Origin: a candidate division FCPU426 bacterium | Lineage (GTDB): Bacteria > Oederibacteriota > Muellerivitia > Muellerivitales > Muellerivitaceae | Assembly (NCBI GenBank): GCA_030041545.1 | Contig: JASHNQ010000064.1 | Span: 1-46,822, forward strand | DNA length: 46,822 nucleotides | Reading direction: 5' to 3' | Shown: one piece after another, positions 39,382 to 46,822 of the stretch | How positions within the stretch are numbered: the first letter of the stretch is position 1 | How the letters are laid out: every line of letters starts with the position of its first letter | The notes under the pieces: model-generated | Database searches by the model: none | The model's input: only the letters and a program-made list of their open reading frames with translations | Told to the model about the DNA's origin: nothing | Made by a program: the position numbers and the translations under genes

Positions 39382-39885
39382 CTAATTGCCATTGTTGCCG
39401 GCGGCGGTTTCCACGGTGGGAGCCGCCACCCCTTGGGCTGGAGACGGGGTTGGGGAGGCGAGTTGTTCCAACCGGCTCAAATCCGTCTGGGCGCTTTTGC
39501 AGCCATTTTGGAGGGCCTTTTGATACCAGCCCTTAGCCGCGCCCAAATCGGGGGGTACGCCCCATCCGTTTTCATAGATGCTCCCCAAGTATTTCTCGCT
39601 TTTCCCGTCCCCCTGGTCCGCGGCCTTGAGAAACCAGAACCGGGCCAGTTTGTCGTTCAAGGTCGTCCCTTGGCCCGTCAAATAACAGTACCCCAAGTGA
39701 TATTGCCCCTCGGCGTTACCTTCTTCCGCCGCCACTTTAAACCACTGGAACGCCTCCATGTCCCTCCCCAGCCTTTGCGCGTCCACCCCCCTTTGGAGGA
39801 TTCGATCGCTGTCGGTTTGGGCGGAAACCGAAGCCCCCGTAAAACCAACGAGGCTTGCGGCGCAAAACAAGAGAACCTTTTTCAT
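39382..39885 (-). CDS. Exported Sel1-repeat protein
   Basis: 167 aa from ATG 39885, chosen because GAGGAGGAATC stands directly upstream. It begins with a signal peptide (KKVLLFCAASLVGFTGASVS, cleavage near AQ). It has three to four Sel1-like (TPR-like) repeats, each with the A-xx-GxxxAxxxLGxxYxxGxG pattern (AEGQYHLGYCYLTGQGT, SEKYLGSIYENGWGVP). The C-terminal tail is Pro/Thr-rich. Sel1 proteins serve as protein-binding scaffolds in the cell envelope. It lies between the divergent-looking but same-strand mutS and TPR-SPOR genes, 20 bases after the latter, and may be co-transcribed with it. Confidence 0.88.
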   Translation of the reverse strand: MKKVLLFCAASLVGFTGASVSAQTDSDRILQRGVDAQRLGRDMEAFQWFKVAAEEGNAEGQYHLGYCYLTGQGTTLNDKLARFWFLKAADQGDGKSEKYLGSIYENGWGVPPDLGAAKGWYQKALQNGCKSAQTDLSRLEQLASPTPSPAQGVAAPTVETAAGNNGN

Positions 39886-39904
39886 GATTCCTCCTCGCGG
39901 ATGG

Positions 39905-41152
39905 CTAGTCCCCAATAACAATGACCTTTTCTTTCACCTTCCTCGCTAATTCCTTCGCCATCTTTTCCGCCTCCGCCCGGTCGGCGAAACTGCCGACGCG
40001 AACCTTGTAATAGGTGTAAGGCACGCCTTCCTGCTGGACCGTCACCACATAAGAGGAATATCCCGCCTTTTTGATGGCCTTGCGGGTCTTATCCACGTTG
40101 TACATCTTGGAATAAACGCCGACTTGGACATGGAAGGGTTTGGAAGCGGAAGAGACGGTTTGGTCGGTTTCTTCCGCGTCTTCCAAGGACGTTGGGGCCG
40201 CTTGCCCCCCGAAGCCTTGGCGAAGGGGGGTGGGTTCGGCCGCGACCGTAACCGGTGTGGCCGCCTGCCCCCCGAAGCCTTGGCGAAGGGGGGGCGGCTC
40301 CGGGGCCTGGGCTTCGGGCGCATGGGGCAAGTCCGGGTGCTGGCTTTCCAATGCTTGCAGGCGGTCCCGGGCCTCCGACACCTCGAAGGCCAGAGGATAT
40401 TGCTGGACCAGGGTCTGGTAGGCCGCGTGGGCTTCCTTCCATTTTTGTTCGGCCTCATAGGTTTGGCCCAGCCTCAGGTAAACCAGGTTCAGCTCGTCAT
40501 AGAGGTGGTATTGGTCCAGGATTCTCAAGTACCGGTTCTCGGCGTCACCGTACTTCTTCATCTTGAAATAAGCGTTTCCCATGCCCAAAAGCGCCTTGGG
40601 CGCCCAGGGGCTGTCCGGGGTTTTGTCCAAAACCTTCTTGAACTGTTCCAGCGCGTCCTTGTCGTCGTCCAGGGCCAAAAGCGACGAAGCGTACCAGTAA
40701 CGCACCTCGGGCAAGGACGCGCTTTTGGGGTAGTCGTCCAGGAACTCCTTATAACTGTCCGCCGCGTCCTGATACTTGTCCGCCAGGTAATACCGGGCTC
40801 CCAGTTCTTTTTGGGCTTCCTCCCCCTCAGGACGGTCGCTGTATTCAATGGCCAGGCTCTTGAACTGGGCCACGGAAGCGTCGAAATCCTCCTGCAGGTT
40901 GGCCAAAAGCAGGCGGGCCTGGGGGATGAAGCCTTCCATGGGGTACTTGGCCACCAATTGGTTCAAGGTGTCCTTGGCTTCTTTGTAGTTCTTTTCCCGC
41001 AAAAGTTTCTGGGCTTGCTCGAAAAGCGATTGGCCGTCGTCACCGGGGGTGGCCGCGGGCGTGGCATCGGCGGCCCACAACGGCAAGGACATTAAACAGC
41101 CGCAGAACAAAAAGAGGGCGAAAGGATAATTTTGAATGGTGGATTTTTTCAA
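39905..41152 (-). CDS. Exported TPR protein with C-terminal SPOR domain
   Basis: 415 aa. The N-terminal signal peptide (FALFLFCGCLMSLPLWAADA) is followed by YbgF/BamD-like tetratricopeptide repeats (about 40-270: SLFEQAQKLLREKNYKEAKD and so on). After a linker comes a SPOR domain at 335-412 (FHVQVGVYSKMYNVDKTRKA, YKVRVGSFADRAEAEKMAKE), which binds denuded septal peptidoglycan. It is probably a periplasmic envelope protein linked to division. The linker holds two in-frame palindromic repeat insertions encoding PPLRQGFGGQA and PTPLRQGFGGQA. The Cys in FCGC could be a lipobox, but the context (LFLFCG) is not typical. Confidence 0.9.
   Translation of the reverse strand: MKKSTIQNYPFALFLFCGCLMSLPLWAADATPAATPGDDGQSLFEQAQKLLREKNYKEAKDTLNQLVAKYPMEGFIPQARLLLANLQEDFDASVAQFKSLAIEYSDRPEGEEAQKELGARYYLADKYQDAADSYKEFLDDYPKSASLPEVRYWYASSLLALDDDKDALEQFKKVLDKTPDSPWAPKALLGMGNAYFKMKKYGDAENRYLRILDQYHLYDELNLVYLRLGQTYEAEQKWKEAHAAYQTLVQQYPLAFEVSEARDRLQALESQHPDLPHAPEAQAPEPPPLRQGFGGQAATPVTVAAEPTPLRQGFGGQAAPTSLEDAEETDQTVSSASKPFHVQVGVYSKMYNVDKTRKAIKKAGYSSYVVTVQQEGVPYTYYKVRVGSFADRAEAEKMAKELARKVKEKVIVIGD
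40205..40293. repeat. Two in-frame FGGQ palindromic repeats in the SPOR gene
   Basis: CCCCCCGAAGCCTTGGCGAA plus GGGGGG occurs at 40205-40230 and again at 40268-40293, with flanks GGCCGC(T/C)TG shared. They have the same orientation and the same reading frame. The intergenic copy at 980-1003 differs by a base or two. The frame-preserving insertion places the peptide in a flexible linker. Confidence 0.85.
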
Positions 41153-41206
41153 TCAAATACTCCGTTTATCTTTTATTTTCACGAAGTGAAAATTTCCAGT
41201 AGATAC

Positions 41207-41305
41207 CCACGGGCATAGCCCGTGGTACTAAATGCAAAATTCAAGCAAAGTACGCTTGCCGTGCCTTCGGCACGGTGGCCATTCACCCACGGGCGTAGCC
41301 CGTGG
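41207..41305. repeat. Twin CCACGGGC hairpins around a GC hairpin
   Basis: CCACGGGC-atA-GCCCGTGG (41207-41225) recurs at 41287-41305 with one base changed. CCGTGCC-ttc-GGCACGG (41259-41275) lies between them, and ATTTTCAC-gaa-GTGAAAAT just before at about 41175-41193. These occupy the gene-free stretch 41153-41325 and are dispersed-repeat hairpins, perhaps ending miaB transcription. Confidence 0.6.
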
Positions 41306-41325
41306 AACTCTAACCGGCTCGATTA

Positions 41326-41480
41326 GAGACTCCAACAAAACCTCCCAAGACCCTCGCCCCTTGCGGGAGAGGGTAGGGTGAGGGGTGTGGAAAATCCTGC
41401 AGTTGCCACCCTCACCCCGTCCCTCTCCCCTCAAGGGAGAGGGGGATATTTCTTAAAAAACAGGGTTTTGTTAGAGTCTC
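41326..41480. mobile_element. MITE-like element, 155 bp
   Basis: The terminal inverted repeats GAGACTCCAACAAAACC (from 41326) and GGTTTTGTTAGAGTCTC (to 41480) differ at one position. TTA flanks both ends as a likely target duplication. The interior folds back on itself through CCCTCTCCCGCAAGGGGCGA-type and CCCTCTCCCCTCAAGGGAGA-type palindromes, and no ORF is present. A second copy's right end is at 1-33. It is a non-autonomous, transposase-mobilised repeat by its shape. Confidence 0.75.
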
Positions 41481-41499
41481 TTAATTCAAAACTAAAAAT

Positions 41500-42948
41500 T
41501 CATAATTCACAATTGGTTTTTAAAACCGTGCCGTAGAGGTTCGCGACTTTGTGGCTTTCGACCTTGACCTTCACCAGGTCCCCCGCCCGGTAGCCGGTTC
41601 CGGGGAAAACCACCGTGCGGTTCTGGCGGCTCTTTCCGTAGAAGGCGCCGGGGGTCTTGTCCGCCGGGCCGTCCACCAGCACTTCCTCCACCAACCCTAA
41701 GCGGGCCTGGCAGGACTCCGAAGCGTGATTCCAGGCCTTCTCATTCAGGCGGGCCAAGCGTTGGTCCTGGACCTCTTCCGGCACCCGGTTCAACATGCGG
41801 GCCGCCGGCGTGCCGAGGCGGGGCGAAAACTTGAAGCTGTAAACCGCGTCGTACCGCACCTCCTCCAACAGGTCGAGCGTCCCCTGGAAGTCCTCCTCCG
41901 CCTCACCGGGGAAACCCACGATGAGGTCGGTGGTGATGAACAAATCCCGCATAGCGGACCGGAGCTTCCGCACCCGCCCCAGGTAATGGGCGACGTCGTA
42001 CTTACGGCCCATGCGCTTCAAGACCCTGTCCGAACCGCATTGGACGGGAAGGTGGATGGATTGGCAAACCGTGGGCATTTCCGCCATGACTTCCACAAGT
42101 TCATCGGACAGGTCCAGCGGGTGGGAGGTCATGAACCTCACGCGTCCAATCCCGGGCACCTGGCCCACTTCCCTTAAAAGCTGGGGAAATGGGAGGGTTC
42201 CCCCCCGCGACTTCAAGCCCAGCCCTGTTTCCTTATCCATCGGTATAGGAGAACTGGGCTCGCCTAGTTGTCCATTATTGAATTTTCGGACAGGAAAGCT
42301 AGGCAGCCCGTAGGAATTGACGTTCTGGCCCAGGAGCATGACTTCCTTCACGCCGGCCTGGGCCAGGCGGTTCACTTCCTCCAGGACGCTCTCCGCCGGG
42401 CGGGAAACCTCACGGCCCCGGGTGAAGGGCACCACGCAAAAGGTGCAGAACTTGTCGCAGCCCTTCATGATTTCGATGAAAGCCTTGTGGGGTTGGGAAA
42501 GGCGGTTCGGGTCGTTCTCGGGGAAATAAACCGGGTCGAAGTCCGCCAGGACCTGGCTTTGGCCCGTTCGGGAGGCCTGCCGGATCACTTCGGGGACCTT
42601 TAAATACTGGTCCGGCCCCACCACCATGTCCAGGTGGGGCGCCCGCTCCATCAGTTGGTCCTTATAGCTGGTGGCCATGCAGCCTAAAACGCCGATGACC
42701 CGGCCTTCCTTGTCCCTCTTCCAGTCGGCCAGCTGCCCCAGGCGGGAAAAGACCTTGTCTTCCGCGTGCTGCCGGATGGAACAGGTATTGAAAAGGATGA
42801 CATCGGCCTCTTCGGCCCTAGGGGCCAGGGAGAAGTGGTCCTTTAAAAGGAGGGAGGCCACGTGGCCCGATTCCAGGGCGTTGGACTGGCACCCGAAGGT
42901 CTCCAGGAAGACCTTTTGGCCGGTGGTTTGAGGGGATGAAGTTTCCAA
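41500..42948 (-). CDS. miaB: MiaB, tRNA methylthiotransferase
   Basis: 482 aa radical-SAM enzyme that adds a methylthio group to N6-isopentenyladenosine-37 of tRNAs. The N-terminal domain (UPF0004) has the three cluster cysteines in ETFGCQSN, LFNTCSIR and VLGCMA. The radical-SAM motif is GCDKFCTFCVVPFTRGRE near residue 155. The C-terminal TRAM domain (about 415-478) binds tRNA. An unusual insertion after NVNSYGL (about 35 residues, including RKFNNGQLGEPSSPIPMD) derives from a palindromic sequence at 42256-42309 and keeps the frame. The catalytic parts are unchanged, so activity is likely. It is a stand-alone host gene. Confidence 0.95.
   Translation of the reverse strand: METSSPQTTGQKVFLETFGCQSNALESGHVASLLLKDHFSLAPRAEEADVILFNTCSIRQHAEDKVFSRLGQLADWKRDKEGRVIGVLGCMATSYKDQLMERAPHLDMVVGPDQYLKVPEVIRQASRTGQSQVLADFDPVYFPENDPNRLSQPHKAFIEIMKGCDKFCTFCVVPFTRGREVSRPAESVLEEVNRLAQAGVKEVMLLGQNVNSYGLPSFPVRKFNNGQLGEPSSPIPMDKETGLGLKSRGGTLPFPQLLREVGQVPGIGRVRFMTSHPLDLSDELVEVMAEMPTVCQSIHLPVQCGSDRVLKRMGRKYDVAHYLGRVRKLRSAMRDLFITTDLIVGFPGEAEEDFQGTLDLLEEVRYDAVYSFKFSPRLGTPAARMLNRVPEEVQDQRLARLNEKAWNHASESCQARLGLVEEVLVDGPADKTPGAFYGKSRQNRTVVFPGTGYRAGDLVKVKVESHKVANLYGTVLKTNCEL
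42256..42309. repeat. Palindromic repeat inserted in frame in miaB
   Basis: GGGCTCGCCTAGTTGTCC (42256-42273) pairs with GGACAGGAAAGCTAGGCAGC and following bases (to 42309), leaving an AT-rich loop (attattgaattttc). It adds the KFNNGQLGEPS peptide to MiaB. It differs from the FGGQ family, so it is another repeat type. Confidence 0.6.
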
Positions 42949-43128
42949 GGAAATAGCCTGTCTATTTGAAATGGAGAGAGATTTTAGTGCGTTTTGGGGT
43001 CCGAGGCAACAGAAGGCAACTCACAAAAGGCGGCTCGCAGCTGACAGCTCACAGTCCACAGCGAGACTAAAGAAACCGTTGTTTTAAGCCGTTCCTGCCA
43101 ACTGTCACCTGTCAACCGTGAGCTGCCT

Positions 43129-43419
43129 TTATCGGTGCCTCATGATGCACAACGCCACCAGGAAGGCGGCCAAAAGGATGAGAAAGCGCAGCAGCCACCG
43201 CACCTGGTCGGGCCTTTTGGCCGTATCCGGGGCCTTTCGTTTGAGAATATCCCCCAAGTAGGAGTCTTTTTCCCAACTAAAGACCTTGCCTTCCGAGTCA
43301 TACACGAGGGGAAGGCTGGCGCCGCAACGGCCGCAGATCTTGTTCTCGGGGATGTTCATGGCCCCGCAGCGCAGGCACTTCACGTCGAGGTTTTGGGGGT
43401 AATGAGCCGGCTCTGACAT
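43129..43419 (-). CDS. Zinc-ribbon single-pass membrane protein
   Basis: 96 aa. The N-terminus has a zinc ribbon of two CxxC knuckles (VKCLRCGAMN, KICGRCGASLP). The middle is charged and soluble. The C-terminus is one membrane helix (LLRFLILLAAFLVALCIM) with a basic end. The family is unknown to me; such proteins are often called zinc-ribbon domain proteins. It lies alone between miaB and a TPR gene. The spacer on the miaB side (42949-43128) has only short repeats such as CAACTGTCACCTGTCAAC. Confidence 0.75.
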   Translation of the reverse strand: MSEPAHYPQNLDVKCLRCGAMNIPENKICGRCGASLPLVYDSEGKVFSWEKDSYLGDILKRKAPDTAKRPDQVRWLLRFLILLAAFLVALCIMRHR

Positions 43420-43505
43420 CTTAAATTCCAGTTATGAGTTTTGAGTTAATGTATGTTTTTGAACCTTTGGTTCAAAAACTTCCGAAACTCAAAACTTCTT
43501 TTGAA

Positions 43506-44762
43506 TTATTTGAGTCCCGCGAGCTTGGTGAGGATCAGGCCCACCCGCTTGGCTTCCTCGGCCATTTTTTTCTGGGTGAAGACAGCTTGCAGTTTCTTGT
43601 AAGTGTCGATGACTTCCTGCTTCTTTCCCATCTTCAAGTAAAATTCCGCCTTCTTCTTGAGAGCCTCGATGTTATCGGGTTCCAGGGCCAAGATGGTGTC
43701 GAAATAGCTGAAGGCCGCGTCCACCCTGTTTTCCTTTAAGGCGCCCAAGGCGAGGTTCATGTAGATTTGCAGGGCCTCCGACCTTTTACCCACCTGCAGC
43801 AAGACGCGGGCCAGGCGGGGCTGGAGTTTGGGGTCGTCCGGCCTCACCTGCATCAGGGATTGGATATGGGTATAGGCTCCGTTCCAGTCCTTGGTCTCCT
43901 CCGAAATGGCCAAGAGTTGTTCCAGCAGGGCTTCGTCACCGGGAAAATCCCTCAACAAGGATTCCAAGGTTTGCCTGGCCTCGGCGTGCTTCTTCAGGGC
44001 CAAAAGGACCTTCGCCAAAAGGGGTTTCAAATCCCCCCGGCCCGCTTGGACCGCCTCCTCGATGGCGCCCCTCGCTTCTTCGTAGCGGCCCGCGTCAAAG
44101 GCCGATTGGGCAAGCTTTCCGTACTGCTTGGCCGCCCCTTCCATGTCCCCCTTTTTCTTCGCCAGGATGGACATGAGGCGGATGGTGTCAATACCCTCCG
44201 GGTCGATGAGGGATATCTTGCCGGCGTATTCCTGGGCAGCGTCCGCCCGGCCCTCCGCGAGGTGGATGTCCGCGATGGCCTTCAGTTGGGCCACGGCGTC
44301 CGAGACGTGGGCGTTTTCCAGGAAAAGGTTGGCCAGCTTCTCGCGGTAAGTGAAATTGATGGGTTCTGCGGCGATGAGCTGCTGGTAGTGGGCGACAGCC
44401 TCGTCCAAATTGCCGGCCGCGGCCAGCCGTTCCGCCTCCTGGCTCTTGGTGATGGTGAGGAAAAGCCGCTTGGACTGGGAGTCCATCCGGTCCGGGGACA
44501 GTTTGGCGATTTTCTTGTCGATGGCGGATACCTTGGCCGTGTTGCCCAGCTTGGCGTAAAGCTCGCGGGATTCCTGGTAGGACTCGAAGGCTTCCTTATC
44601 ATCCTTCTTCTTGGCGTAGGCGTCACCCATCATGTTGTAGATGTGGGGATCATAATGGTCCATTTGAAGGAGTTTTTTATACTCCTCGATGGCCTTGTAC
44701 CATTCCTCACTTTGCACGTAAAGGAAAGCCATCTTGACGATCATTGCTTTGTCATCGGCCAT
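43506..44762 (-). CDS. Tetratricopeptide repeat protein
   Basis: 418 aa, soluble, without a signal peptide. It is built of about ten TPR-like units from residue 8 onwards (WYKAIEEYKKLLQMDHYDPH, AVAHYQQLIAAEPINFTYRE, AAFSYFDTILALEPDNIEAL). TPR arrays hold protein complexes together. The nearest neighbours are a zinc-ribbon membrane protein and a cyclase, and some TPR proteins work with such signalling genes, but no direct link can be shown. The function is undefined. Confidence 0.88.
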   Translation of the reverse strand: MADDKAMIVKMAFLYVQSEEWYKAIEEYKKLLQMDHYDPHIYNMMGDAYAKKKDDKEAFESYQESRELYAKLGNTAKVSAIDKKIAKLSPDRMDSQSKRLFLTITKSQEAERLAAAGNLDEAVAHYQQLIAAEPINFTYREKLANLFLENAHVSDAVAQLKAIADIHLAEGRADAAQEYAGKISLIDPEGIDTIRLMSILAKKKGDMEGAAKQYGKLAQSAFDAGRYEEARGAIEEAVQAGRGDLKPLLAKVLLALKKHAEARQTLESLLRDFPGDEALLEQLLAISEETKDWNGAYTHIQSLMQVRPDDPKLQPRLARVLLQVGKRSEALQIYMNLALGALKENRVDAAFSYFDTILALEPDNIEALKKKAEFYLKMGKKQEVIDTYKKLQAVFTQKKMAEEAKRVGLILTKLAGLK

Positions 44763-44914
44763 GAAAAACCCTTCTTAAACCGCGAAAACGCGGAATGCGT
44801 GAGAAAGTCATCAAAAAAACGGCCAATGCCTAAGTCGTCGTTCTAGGCCAACTGCCGTAAACAATGGAGGCGCCTTGGCTTTCTTCGCGTTCTTCGCGCC
44901 TTCGCGGTTCATTT

Positions 44915-46573
44915 TTACGCTTTGAGTCCTTGCACGCTGTAGGCCACGACCTTCTCCGCCTTCCCCTTGACCTTGATGGGGTCCAACATCTGGGCGTTCA
45001 CCTTGTGCTTGACCCGCTCATAAGTGGCGGCGGAGATGAGGATCTGGCCCTTTTCCGCCACCGACTCCAGGCGCTGGGTCAAGTTGACGTTGTCCCCGAT
45101 GGCCGTGTATTCCAGCCGTTCATTGGAGCCGATGTTGCCCACGACCACTTCGCCGCTGTTGATGCCGATGCCGATGTTGACCTCCCTTTTCCCTTCCATG
45201 CGCCATTTGGACTGAAGCTCCTTCATCGTCTCGCCCATCTCAATGGAGGCCAGGACAGCCCGTTCGGCGTGGTCCGGCATCTCGATGGGCGCCCCCCAGA
45301 TGGCCATGATGGCGTCCCCCATGTACTTGTCGAGGGTGCCTTCGTACTTGAAGATGATGGCGGTCATGGCCGTGAAGTATTCGTTGAGGATATGGACGAC
45401 CTCTTCCGCCGAAAGGGCCTCGGACATGGGGGTGAAACCCCGGATATCGGAAAAGAAGACCGTGACCGTCTTTTTCTCTCCCCCCAATTTCAGGCCATCG
45501 GGGTGCTGGATCAAGTGGTCCATGACGCTCTTGGTGACAACTTTGGAGAAGGCGCCCCGCATGACCTCCTTTTCCTTGAGGCTCTTGGCCATCTCGTTGA
45601 AGGCCTGGGTGAGGTCCCCCAGTTCATCGCCGCGCTTGATGTTGATCTTTTGGTCGAAGTTGCCGGCCGCGATGGCCGTCACGCCGTTAACCAGGAGGCG
45701 GACGGGTTTGATCATGACCGTCACGAAGATGGTCATGAAAAGGATGCCCAAGAGAAGCACCATGCCGGTGGTCAGGATGATGGCCACGGCCACGTAGCGC
45801 ACCACGCGCGTGATGCTGTTCTGGTTCATCCCGATATGCACCTCGCCGATCTTGCTTTTCTGGCCCTCGACGACTTCTTGCAGGGGCGCCGAGATGTCGT
45901 AAAGGGTGCGGTTCTTATCCCGGTAGGCCTGGGTGAGAACGGCTTGGTCCCCCAGTGGCTGGGTTCCGGGGGGCGGCTGATAGGTCACGTGTTCACTCAC
46001 ATTTTGGAGGTTGGTGTCCGCCACGATCTTTCCGGTCTTGTCCACGATCTTCACATATTCCATGTCGGAATTCTTACCGGCGTTTTCGTTGGGCCAAATG
46101 TAACCCTGGACCATATCGTTGAGGATGTTGCTCGATTGGATCAATTGCTGCTGCCAGGAGGCCAGTCCGGAGGGAATGTTCGTGGCTGGGGAGGCCGACC
46201 CGGTTTCCATGGCGTCGTGGACCGTTTGCTCAAGGGTCATATCGATGTCCTCACCCAGGCCTCCCGCCTGGGCGGTCTGGGTGGTCGCATTGCCTAAATC
46301 ATTTAGGACCTGGTCTTTGGTGTTGGAAGCCAGGCTGTTCGCCTGGGCCTCGCCGCGGCTGATGACCTGCTGGGTAAGGGTCTGCTGGAGTTGGGTCAAA
46401 ATCAGCCCGGTCACCGCTACCATGACCGCGCAGATAAGGAAGGCCAGCACCAGGATGAATTTGACCCGGAGGGAAAAAAGATGGTGTTTTCGGACATGCT
46501 TGTATCCCACGGGTGGCGGGGGAGGAGGTGTGGATTTGCTCAAGGACGGCTCCCATGGGGATTTGAAGGCCAA
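44915..46573 (-). CDS. Class III adenylate/guanylate cyclase with HAMP domain
   Basis: 552 aa membrane sensor. The N-terminus is Pro-rich (STPPPPPPVGYK), followed by a first membrane helix (VKFILVLAFLICAVMVAVTG), a periplasmic domain of about 190 residues, a second membrane helix (AIILTTGMVLLLGILFMTIF), a HAMP linker (VMIKPVRLLVNGVTAIAAGN) and a CHD catalytic domain. The domain has both metal Asp residues (VFFSDIRGFT and KYMGDAIMAIWG) and the transition-state Asn/Arg region TAIGDNVNLTQRLE. It makes cAMP, or cGMP, from an outside signal. No ATG is in frame; TTG 46573 gives the longest frame and a GTG within PPVGYKHV is an alternative. Confidence 0.9.
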   Translation of the reverse strand: MAFKSPWEPSLSKSTPPPPPPVGYKHVRKHHLFSLRVKFILVLAFLICAVMVAVTGLILTQLQQTLTQQVISRGEAQANSLASNTKDQVLNDLGNATTQTAQAGGLGEDIDMTLEQTVHDAMETGSASPATNIPSGLASWQQQLIQSSNILNDMVQGYIWPNENAGKNSDMEYVKIVDKTGKIVADTNLQNVSEHVTYQPPPGTQPLGDQAVLTQAYRDKNRTLYDISAPLQEVVEGQKSKIGEVHIGMNQNSITRVVRYVAVAIILTTGMVLLLGILFMTIFVTVMIKPVRLLVNGVTAIAAGNFDQKINIKRGDELGDLTQAFNEMAKSLKEKEVMRGAFSKVVTKSVMDHLIQHPDGLKLGGEKKTVTVFFSDIRGFTPMSEALSAEEVVHILNEYFTAMTAIIFKYEGTLDKYMGDAIMAIWGAPIEMPDHAERAVLASIEMGETMKELQSKWRMEGKREVNIGIGINSGEVVVGNIGSNERLEYTAIGDNVNLTQRLESVAEKGQILISAATYERVKHKVNAQMLDPIKVKGKAEKVVAYSVQGLKA

Positions 46574-46742
46574 AACAAGCCTAATATAAACCCAAAAAGG
46601 ACGATTAGCGGCAATTTTGCGCGCAAGGGGGCGGGTTTAAACACCAGACCCTCCCCTTGAGTCCCTTAACCCGGACGAGCCGGAACCAAACAGGGCTGCA
46701 TCCGCTACTTTCACGGATGAATCCACTGTAAAAGTGCCCGAT

Positions 46743-46794
46743 CCCTTAGGTCGGGAAATTTTCGGCTTTTTGTATAAAATTTCACGACTAAGGG
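46743..46794. other. Long imperfect hairpin upstream of the cyclase gene
   Basis: CCCTTAGGTCG (46743-46753) pairs, with one bulge, with CGACTAAGGG (46785-46794). Inside, AAATTTT (46756-46762) pairs with AAAATTT (46776-46782). It lies 170-220 bp upstream of the cyclase start. It may be a leader structure or an upstream gene's terminator. No known riboswitch consensus was recognised, and the rest of 46574-46822 shows no gene. Confidence 0.45.
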
Positions 46795-46822
46795 ACTAAA
46801 AAGCCCTTTCCCGCTCGGCTTA

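Noticed and set aside
41153-41499. Possible CRISPR array because of repeated CCACGGGC units
   Set aside because: Only two copies exist, with no regular spacers. They are simple hairpins and a MITE.

Overview
ORGANISM AND LAYOUT. The window reads as a chromosome segment of a Gram-negative, probably uncultured bacterium. Housekeeping genes (mutS, miaB, a HAMP/class III cyclase, TPR, Sel1 and SPOR proteins) are GC-rich. They sit among palindromic REP-like repeats and a giant FN3-like/FlgD-like repeat protein, a style seen in Elusimicrobia-like and other candidate-phylum genomes. The lineage is inference only. Almost all genes lie on the minus strand.

LEFT FLANK (1-7600). After a hypothetical protein, an aldo/keto reductase and a glycosyltransferase-like protein, base composition falls. 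This AT-richer strip holds a decayed small gene, a Fic protein with TGTCGA operators, a decayed piece of integrative-element DNA, a DUF433 antitoxin-like gene and an AbiE-type (type IV) toxin-antitoxin pair.

INTEGRATED ELEMENT (7604-28488). A perfect 47-bp direct repeat, identical to the 3' half of tRNA-Asp(GTC), bounds a 20.8-kb element next to an intact tRNA-Asp. The GC-rich mobility end carries a tyrosine integrase, an excisionase-like protein, a region of four tandem inverted-repeat structures (9158-9498, possible oriT), a replication-relaxation protein, a VirD4/TraG-like coupling protein and a ribbon-helix-helix protein. The AT-rich cargo is a defence island: a helicase-PLD-zinc-ribbon fusion resembling type II Mokosh, a RadC/JAB protein, a complete Gabija pair (gajA-gajB), a HigB / HigA-ImmA module with beta-family and sce7726-family proteins, a GIY-YIG plus nucleotidyltransferase pair, a second AbiE-type pair with a perfect 12-bp operator, and an orphan HigA-like regulator. 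No canonical relaxase or T4SS channel genes were seen, so the element looks mobilizable rather than self-conjugative.

RIGHT FLANK (28522-46822). A 1,944-residue repeat protein begins with a HicB-like domain. It is followed by a broken rhomboid gene and by MNT-HEPN toxin-antitoxin modules inserted beside mutS, with copies of the mutS 3' end next to them. Then come mutS, Sel1 and TPR-SPOR lipoprotein/secreted-type genes, a MITE-like element, miaB, a zinc-ribbon membrane protein, a TPR protein and an adenylate/guanylate cyclase. Several coding genes (mutS, miaB, the SPOR protein, the giant protein) carry in-frame palindromic repeat insertions.

The strongest candidates for something undescribed are the structured region at 9158-9498, the compound defence island with its arm-type repeats, the GIY-YIG/nucleotidyltransferase pair, and repeated capture of MNT-HEPN modules at the mutS 3' end.
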